From positions 1 to 64,000 of the forward strand of contig NW_026647628.1 of the NCBI RefSeq assembly GCF_950295315.1: a stretch of DNA of 64,000 bases, read 5' to 3'. Each line of letters opens with the position of its first letter. Position 1 is the stretch's first letter. Below, in pieces: positions 57,091 through 64,000 of the stretch. The notes beneath the pieces are model-generated. The model searched no databases and was not told where the DNA came from. It saw only the letters and a program-made list of their open reading frames with translations. This DNA comes from Erinaceus europaeus (taxonomy: Eukaryota; Chordata; Mammalia; Eulipotyphla; Erinaceidae). The translations under genes and the position numbers were made by a program.

Positions 57091-57684
57091 AGGCAAAAAA
57101 CAATTAAATTAAAAAAAGAAAGTTTTAATTTAACCAGGAGGCCTCATTAGGTCTGTTGTTTTTGCTCTCCTGCCCTTTTAAAGGTCTCAGTACTCCCTAA
57201 CTTGCTCCATCTAGTATCTTTTGGTGAAAAGCACTCAAGTACTTTATTACAGTCAGAAATATTTTTGTAACTGTGTGCTAGTCTCTGAAGGAGCAACAGA
57301 TCAACTAATCACTGTTAATTGTTCTTCACTAGATATTTGTAAGCCCACTATTAAATCACCCATTAAAAAAGAATAGATACTGTTGTAATATTTGACACAC
57401 AATTGTTTTAAAACATGGCTTATTTTTGGATACAAACTCAAAGACAGTTGTTTCCAATACCTATGGGAAGCATACTCAAGTTGTATATAATTTCATGCTT
57501 TTTTAAAACCCAAGAGGTTGTCAGTCCTGGTCTACTCTGGTTTTATAGGAAACCATCTTTTTTTTTTAATTCTTACACATTTTATTGTGTCTAGTGATGT
57601 TAGAAAAATGCTTAGAATGACACAATAGGAAGCTGACTATATTCTTTCATGCATCATAATGTCTCCTGAAGGATCTCACTAGAC

Positions 57685-57750
57685 CAGAGATACTCAACCC
57701 TTAGCTTGCATTAGAACCACCCAGAACATTCTTAAAAACAGACTGCTGAC
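57685..57750. mobile_element. Possible hAT (MER-type) DNA transposon relic
   Basis: Matches the order of the common mammalian non-autonomous hAT consensus: a CTCAACCCTTAGCTTGCATTA phrase, then ACCACCCAGAACATTCTTAA. Short and diverged. Confidence 0.4.
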
Positions 57751-59459
57751 AGAGAGCGGAACTTTTGCTTGTCTGATATCTTCAGAGTTGGTGAGGATTC
57801 TTCCCATCTTAGAAACATCTTCCAATTTCACCCAGATATAATATTCTAAGAGTAGAACAACACCTTCTTTTTGGATTCATTAAATCACACTATTTCTCAC
57901 ATACAGGAGATAGTTAATAAATAATTATTTTAAAAATTCTGGGATTAGCAGAGTCGCGTATTTGGCTAATAGGGCTCTAGGGGGCCTCAGTTAACAGTAA
58001 AGTCAGCTACCAAAGAGAAGAGCCTAATTCCATCTGTTAGCTTTGTCGTTTTCTTTTTCTTTTTTTAATTTATTTTTTATTTAAGAAAGGATAAATTAAC
58101 AAAACCACAGCTTTGCTATTTTTATGCAGTTGGGAGATTCTACTTTTGAATTTGAAAATAAACATTTTCCTTCAACATAATGTTATTCAGGTGTATGTAT
58201 GCATCAAATCCTAATTCCTTTCCTTTATGTGCAAGTAGCCAAAATAGGATAAGATCTAACAAATTGTTAAATCTAGGAGAAATTATATATTGAACTTTCC
58301 TTTAAATTCAATTAACTTGTATTTACATTGACTTTAATGCCTGTGAATATATGTGACTGGGAAGTTGTTCAGTGGTAAAGCTCATCCCTTACAAATGTGG
58401 CAGGTCTAAGTTTCTATCCCTGAAGAACATAAAAAAGAAAACCAGATCATAAATGAATGCTACTATGGTCTCTCTCATAGAAATGTACAAAGACATCCCA
58501 ACTTCAACAAGGCAGCTAAAACTAGACAAAAGTTGTTCCTTATAATGGAGGTGTCTTTTTTTTTCTTTTTAATTTCCCTAGCAGCTAAGGCAAAACTGGC
58601 TCATGTCTACCAAAACTGCTTCTTTCTTTCTGACACCCAACAGATTTACACTTCCTTCCCTTCCTTGTAGGTGTGGCTGTGTTCATAAAATTCTTGCCAA
58701 GAAATGTGGCTATGAAGGGTGTAAACTACAGCCACCTGGAGTGAGCCACACACACACACAAAAAAAAAAATTCTCACAGCATTCCTTGCTCAGAGCAGGA
58801 CAGACAAGAAGATAGAAGGAACCTGTTCTTTGAATGACCCTATGGAACAGAATAATCCACACCCTCCACTATCTTTACTTCGGCAAGAAATAGACCTCTA
58901 TTGAACTAACCTATTAAGATGGAGAGATTTTTTTTTCTGTTGGAATTGCTTTTAGCTCTCCAACCAACATCCTAAATTAGTATTCTGTAGCTGATTCCTG
59001 TCATCATATCATTAAGGAGCACATTTTGATAAAAGTATCACCTGCAACAATTTAGAAGTCAAACAACATAGGAATTCGTTTGCTAAAGTTATCCCTTATA
59101 AAGAGGAATTGGATTGTGATAGTTAATGACTGCCTTCGCACAAGGATAATGAGAATGCAACTAGTATTGAGTAATTCTATTTTTCTTTTCCTTTATGATT
59201 TATTTATTGGTCAGAGAAAGAGAAGATCAGAGCTTCACTACAGCAAATTTAGTGCTAAGGATTGAAGTCAGTAACTCCTGCTTCAGGTTCCAAGATCTAT
59301 TTTTGTACCTCCTTCTTGGGAATGAGAATTTCTAAGTAGAGACAAAAGGAAAATAAATAAAGGGATTTTGCAATTTGTAAAAACTGATAGCCATCTGAAC
59401 TTAGCAATAGAAAGACAGCTGGTTTAGAAAAGTCAATTAAACAAAATGACTTGGGTTCA

Positions 59460-59805
59460 CATGGTAGAAAGACTGGTAAAGCATACAAGTTACTAGGTTC
59501 AAGGACCCTCCTTCAACTTCCAAATCTCCATCTGCATGTGGGAATTTTCAGTGGGATAGGTTGCAAGACTCTCTCTCTCCTTATTTATCTTTGTCACTAT
59601 TATAATTAAAAATAAAGTAAAATAAAATAAAATAAAATACCATGCAGTGGCTCAGTCAGTAAAGTGCACGTGTTACATAGTTCAAGGACCAGGGTCCCTG
59701 CCTTCAACGGGAAAGCTTTAGAAGCAGTCCTATAAGTGACTCTCTATCACTCTCTATCTTCCTATTTCACATCCTGTTTCTCTGTCTCTAATATATATAT
59801 ATTTA
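59460..59805 (+). mobile_element. Two family-2 SINEs in tandem
   Basis: The first ends in an AATAAAATAAAATAAAAT tail at about 59640. The second begins CAGTGGCTCAGTCAGTAAAG and has GGGAAAGCTTTAGAAGCAG and CTCTATCACTCTCTATC. Confidence 0.65.
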
Positions 59806-59904
59806 AATAATCTTGATATATAAGGTTTTTTTAATGACTAATGAAAATTATGACTTTCTCATATAGACATCTAGCCCAAGCAATAATTCTGGTAGTAAAA
59901 ATGA

Positions 59905-60078
59905 CAAAAACAATATTTTTTGTAGTTACTGTTGTTATTGATGTCATTGTTGTTGGATAGGACAGAGAGAAATGGAGAGAGAAGGGGAAGACAGAGAGGG
60001 AAAGAAAGACAGGCACCTGCAGACCTGCTTCACTGCCTGTGAAGCGACTCCCCCACAGGTGGGGAGCTGGACCAGGAT
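59905..60078 (-). mobile_element. Family-1 SINE, head truncated
   Basis: GTTGTTATTGATGTCATTG tail side, GGATAGGACAGAGAGAAATGG, CCCCACAGGTGGGGAGCTGG; the head stops at the border of copy 2's second block. Confidence 0.82.
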
Positions 60079-60610
60079 TCATCCTTTCATGCACTTGTCT
60101 TTTTTAAAACCTGGCTTAAATAGAAGGCTTCAGACCCAGACAAGTCACTGAAAGTTTAAATGAAGATTAGACAAGGCAACAGTTAATACCCTTCATAGGA
60201 GGAGTCCACTTGATGCAACTGAAGTTCTCCCCAAGCTCTAGATACAGGTGACTCAGCAGAGAGAGCCACCACCACCCCCTGCCACAGAACTCACAGGGAT
60301 GCTGGCTAGAGCATGCCAGAAGTATTAGCATCTCCTGTGGAAGCATAGGAGGTGTTCCAAGAGTCCCTCAGGACAGTGGGAAAGTAAGTCACTATGGCAG
60401 GAGGGGGAGGATCCTTAGTTTCTGTAAGTAAGTCCTTAGTGGCAGTAAGGCATGGGAGGGGTCCTTCTTGCTGGGATCTCCTGAGGCCCAGGAGGAGACA
60501 CTCAGGTGAACTTGTCTTGCCAGACCAGATAAGATGACAGCCTTGATGCAGCTCAAAGTGCAGCTGAAGTCCTGCCACCCCAGGGGCCCTGGAGCCAACC
60601 CCTGCCCCAG
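60079..60610 (+). repeat. Segmental duplication, copy 2 (second block)
   Basis: ATCCTTTCATGCACTTGTC, then CAACAGTTAATACCCTTCAT and CTGGCTAGAGCATGCCAGAAG, match copy 3 from 63583 to the window end and copy 1 from about 37864 to 38013. The match certainly reaches the point where copy 3 leaves the window; its true end is unknown. Confidence 0.88.
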
Positions 60611-61299
60611 CCCCTTCATATTTACCATGACTAGGACTTTATAGGTCTCAGTAGCTCTGGAGAAGGCAGGTGATGTTCTCCCACAGACAGGCTGCACGGA
60701 ATCTAGGAATAGATGCAACAGAGTAGCCCTGCCCCTCACTGGCCTTATATAGTCTTCCTCATCTACCATAAGTGCAGAGAGCTGGAGCCAAACTCTTTAA
60801 AGGGGCCAGGAGAACTAGGAAGAGGAGACACGTGGGCCTGAGGATGGGCAGGATGAAAGAGAAGAGCCTAGAGGAGCATCTTCACTGACTTCAGTGAGTG
60901 GGGGCTGCGGTGGCAGGTAGGCAAAGTCTAGGGAGCTCAGGTGCCAGGTAAGGGCAGCTGCAACCACAGTCATCTCCCCTGCTGCTCCCCTCAAGGCGAC
61001 TCCTGTCATGGTGACTGGGACCTGTCTGGCTGCTAGCCACCCCTGCCACAGAACTTCCTAGAAGGCGCGGCCTAGAGTTCCTGCCCAGCACTTTTGGCCT
61101 TCACAGCCTACCTGCTGGGCCACAGGTGACTTCTCACCTCAAGGCTCTTAAATACCATCATATGGCCCTAAGAACATTCATCTGTTTGATTGGTTTTCTC
61201 CTTTTTTTTCTCCCTTCTTTTTTCTCCTCTCCCCTTCTCTCCCTTGTACACCCCTCCCCTCCTCTCCTGTCCTATCCTCTCTTTTATTTTTCTCTAAGG
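60611..61299. other. GC-richer unique sequence; no gene recognised
   Basis: The minus strand has a 125-codon frame at 60392-60769 and two shorter frames near 60815-61091. None has splice support or a recognised domain. Pyrimidine-rich sequence covers 61190-61280. Confidence 0.4.
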
Positions 61300-61562
61300 T
61301 TATCACTGGGACTCTGTGCTTGCACTATGATCCACTGCTCCTGCTGTGGCCATTTTTTCATTTTTTTATACAACAGAGATAAATTAGAAGGGAGAGGAAT
61401 ATAGAGGGGGAGATGAAAAGACACCTGCAGACCTGCTTCACTGCTTGTGAAGCAAGCCCCCCACACAGGAGGGGAGATGGGGGCTCCAACCAGGATGCTT
61501 GTGTGAATCCTTGCACTTAGTACTGTATGAGCTTAACATGGTATGCCACCACCCTGCCCCCT
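61300..61562 (-). mobile_element. SINE with extension, diverged
   Basis: CTAAGGTTATCACTGGGACTC, CCACTGCTCCTGCTGTGGCC, AGACCTGCTTCACTGCTTG, GCCACCACCCTGCCCCC. Confidence 0.75.
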
Positions 61563-61624
61563 TGATTGTTTTTCTTTATTCACTTTCATACGTTTATCTT
61601 TATCTTATTATATATAATTAATTT

Positions 61625-61891
61625 TTAAAATATTTATTTTCCTTTTTGTTACCCTTGTTTTTATTGTTGCAGTTATTGTTGTTCTTGATGTCATTGTTGG
61701 ATAGGACAGAGAAATGGAGAGAGGAGGGGAAGACTTAGAGGGGGAGAGTAAGACAGACACCTGCAGACCTGCTTCACCTCTTGTGAAGCAATTCCCCTGC
61801 AGGTGGGGGGCCAGTAGGCTCAAACCAGGATCTTGATGTCAGTTCTTGCATCCACTTGTGCTTAACCTGCAGCACTACCTCCCAACTCCCT
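61625..61891 (-). mobile_element. Outer SINE of copy 3, uninterrupted
   Basis: Carries the empty site CTGCTTCACCTCTTGTGAAG at 61769-61788, where copies 1 and 2 hold the inner SINE. Only the right-hand CTAGCTAAGCTTTCT (61892-61906) is kept. Confidence 0.88.
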
Positions 61892-62067
61892 CTAGCTAAG
61901 CTTTCTAAGGGCCTGTTTCCATAACCTGAGATAAGTCTCTAGTTATCACAGCCTTTGACTTTTGATCCTTCTTTCCACATCCACTCCCATAAAACAGTCA
62001 TGTTACTCTGACCAAGTCTGCAAACTCACTGTCACTGGTGTGCTCTTCCTTTCCCATTCAGACTGTA

Positions 62068-62068
<1 letters not shown>

Positions 62069-62117
<49 letters not shown>
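62069..62117. repeat. (GT)n microsatellite, copy 3
   Basis: Uninterrupted GT run of about 24 units in the same flanks, followed by GGTGGGGGGG. Confidence 0.95.
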
Positions 62118-62118
<1 letters not shown>

Positions 62119-62285
62119 TGGGGGGGCTGTTCTAGTGAACCCATGAGTAGGAATATCCCACTACTATATCATGCTCAATTTTAACTAGACTAACTATTTC
62201 ACAGCTCCAGGAAACTGGAGACAATTGGAGATCTGTTTATGGCTGTCCCCAACCAAGGCCAGGGTTATAAAATACCTGAAAAGGG

Positions 62286-62530
62286 TAGTCAAAAGGTGAT
62301 AGTGCAATGGGTTAAATGCACATGGCACGAAGTGCAAGGACCAGTGTAAGGTTGGAGCTGCTGGCTCCCCACCTGCAGGGGAGTCACTTCACAAGAGCTG
62401 AAGCAGGTCTGCAGGTGTATGTCTTTCTCTCCCCCTCAGTCTCCGCCTGCTTTCCTTGTTTCTCTCTGTCTTATCCATCAATAGCAACCACAATAAAACA
62501 AGTGCAACAAAAGGAAATAAATAAATAGTA
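62286..62530 (+). mobile_element. SINE in copy 3
   Basis: Nearly identical to 36575-36815, with the same internal loss before TTGGAGCTGCTGGCTCCCC. Confidence 0.8.
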
Positions 62531-62781
62531 AAAAAAAAAAAAAAACACCTGAATATATCCTGTCATTGCGACTAAGGGCTTCTTTGATTGAAGAAGAGCT
62601 TTCTGTGGTTCCCAACTTTCTTTTATCTGCTGCAGTCTAAACTGCCTCCTGCAAAGCCATGTGACTACAGCTCTGCTCTCCTGTGCCCCCCCTCCAGACT
62701 TTAGGCAGGTAAGTGTCATAAGGTAGAGTCAGTATAGATCTGATTTAAAAGCAGCAGCTTTCTCATCAAAAGCAAATGAAG

Positions 62782-63115
62782 GGGGTCAGACGGTAGCACA
62801 GTGGTTAAGTGCATGTGGCGCACAGCATAAGGGCCAGCATAAGGATCTGGTTCAAGCCCCAGGCACCCCACATGTAGGAAAGTTGCTTCACAGGCAGAGA
62901 AGCAAGTCTGCAGGTATCTATCTTTTTCTCCCCTTCTGTCTTCCCCTCCTCTCCCCATTTTTCTCTGTCCTATCCAATAACTAATTGCATCAACAATAAC
63001 AATAACCACAATGAGGCTACAACAAGGGCAACAACAAGGGAAAAATGGCCTCCAGGAGTGGTGGATTCATGGTACAGGCACTGAGTGAGCCCCAGAAATA
63101 TCCCTGGAGAAAAAA
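62782..63115 (+). mobile_element. Family-1 SINE with extension, copy 3
   Basis: Nearly identical to 37062-37400 (GGTCAGACGGTAGCACAGTGG). Confidence 0.85.
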
Positions 63116-64000
63116 AATAATTAAAAAAAGAAAGTTTTAATTTAACCGGTAGGCCTCATTAGGTCTGCTGTTTCTGCTCTTCTGCCCTTTTAAAGGTTTC
63201 AGTACTCCCTAACTTGCTCCATCTAGTATCTTTTGGTGAAAAGCACTCAAGTACGTTATTACAGTGAGAAATATTTTTGTAACTGTGTGCTCGTCTCTGA
63301 AGGAGCAACAGATCAGCTAATCACTGTTAATTGTTCTTCACTAGATATTTGTAAGCCCACTATTAAATCACCCATTAAAAATAATAATAGATACTGTTGT
63401 AATATTTGACAAACAATTGTTTTAAAGCATGGCTTATTTAAGGAGACAAACTCAAAGATAGTTGTTTCCAATACCTCTGCTAAGTTATATCAAAAATACT
63501 CAAGTTGTATATAATTTCATGCTTCTTTAAAACCCAAGAGGTTGTCAGTCCTGGTCTACTCTGCGGTTTTATAGGAATCCACCCTTTCACGCAATTGTCT
63601 TTTTAAAACCTGGCGTAAATAGAATGCTTCATATACAGACAAGTCACAGAAAGTTGAAATGAAGACTAGACAAGGCAACAGTTAATACCCTTCATAGGAG
63701 GAGTCCACTTGATGCAAACGAAGTTGTCCCCAAGCTCTAGATACAAGTGACTCAGTGGAGAGAGCCACCACCACCCCCTGCCACAGAACTCACAGGGGTG
63801 CTGGCTAGAGCATGCCAGAAGTATTAGCATCTCCTGTGGAAGCATAGGAGGTGTTCCAAGAGTCCCTCAGGACAGTGGGAAAGTAAGTCACTATGGCAGA
63901 AGGGAGGGGGAGGATCTTTAGTTTCTGTAAGTAAGTCCTTAGTGGCAGTAAGCCATGGGATGGGTCCTTCTTGCTGGGATCTCCTAAGGCCCAGGAGGAG

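Larger units (their letters stand above)
54794..57556 (+). repeat. Segmental duplication, copy 2 (first block)
   Basis: The fullest copy of the left part: both target duplications of its outer SINE (CTAGCTAAGCTTTCT at 55264-55278 and 55878-55892) survive. It departs from copies 1 and 3 at ATAGGAAACCATC (about 57556) and resumes near 60079. Confidence 0.92.
57557..59900. other. 2.5-kb block present only in copy 2; no gene
   Basis: Absent from copies 1 and 3. Around 57685-57750 it has GAGATACTCAACCCTTAGC and CATTAGAACCACCCAGAAC, the style of a MER5/MER20-type hAT DNA transposon relic. A SINE-like trace lies at 58350-58440 and family-2 SINEs at 59460-59805. No exon is supported. Confidence 0.5.
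61625..64000 (+). repeat. Segmental duplication, copy 3 (runs off the window)
   Basis: Starts within or just before an outer SINE shared with copy 2. It lacks the inner SINE found in copies 1 and 2 but is almost identical to copy 1 from about 62277 on. It continues past 64000. Confidence 0.9.

Noticed and set aside
60392..60769. 125-codon minus-strand frame in duplicon copy 2
   Set aside because: The matching part of copy 3 (63786-64000) does not keep the frame, and no domain or splice sites were recognised.

Overview
The window is mammalian nuclear DNA, almost certainly from a hedgehog (Erinaceidae). This is inferred from dozens of copies of a tRNA-derived SINE: a GGTTCGA-type B box, a GCAGGTGTCT...TCTCTCTGTCCTATC body, and an AAC/AAT-rich tail ending in AATAAATAAATA. 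I associate this SINE with Erinaceus. L1 3' ends, microsatellites, GT-AG introns and two CpG-rich islands also fit a mammal. There are no bacterial operons, CRISPR arrays or phage genes. Most short open frames are repeats read through or chance frames in GC-rich DNA.

Layout. 0-5.9 kb: L1 3' ends, decayed SINEs and a solo LTR on the minus strand. 5.9-14.9 kb: a plus-strand multi-exon gene whose exons rebuild a pleckstrin-homology (PH) domain of the ARHGAP20 type. Eight exons join in compatible phases, but one in-frame TAG sits in the fifth. The last exon is a 147-codon block I do not recognise. 18.1-18.7 kb: a YBX1 processed pseudogene with a perfect 12-bp target-site duplication and a large internal deletion. 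19.8-35.4 kb: a large inverted duplication with arms of about 5.3 kb, each carrying a CpG-rich island of about 1.6 kb, around a 5.1 kb spacer. 35.45-38.0, 54.8-60.6 and 61.6-64.0 kb: three direct copies of a second segmental duplication, the first of which is a mosaic of the other two. 45.9-49.4 kb, minus strand: an intron-containing alpha-tubulin pseudogene closest to TUBA1C, with a 1-bp deletion, a lost splice donor and a premature stop at codon 301.

The rest is interspersed repeat, in places nested three deep, with target-site duplications that give the order of insertion. No evidence was found for a wholly new molecular system. The most notable observations are the broken or truncated PH gene with its unfamiliar last exon, the paired CpG islands in the inverted repeat, and the recombinant duplicon whose crossover can be placed within about 25 bp. 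All identity levels are judged by eye; no alignment or database search was run.
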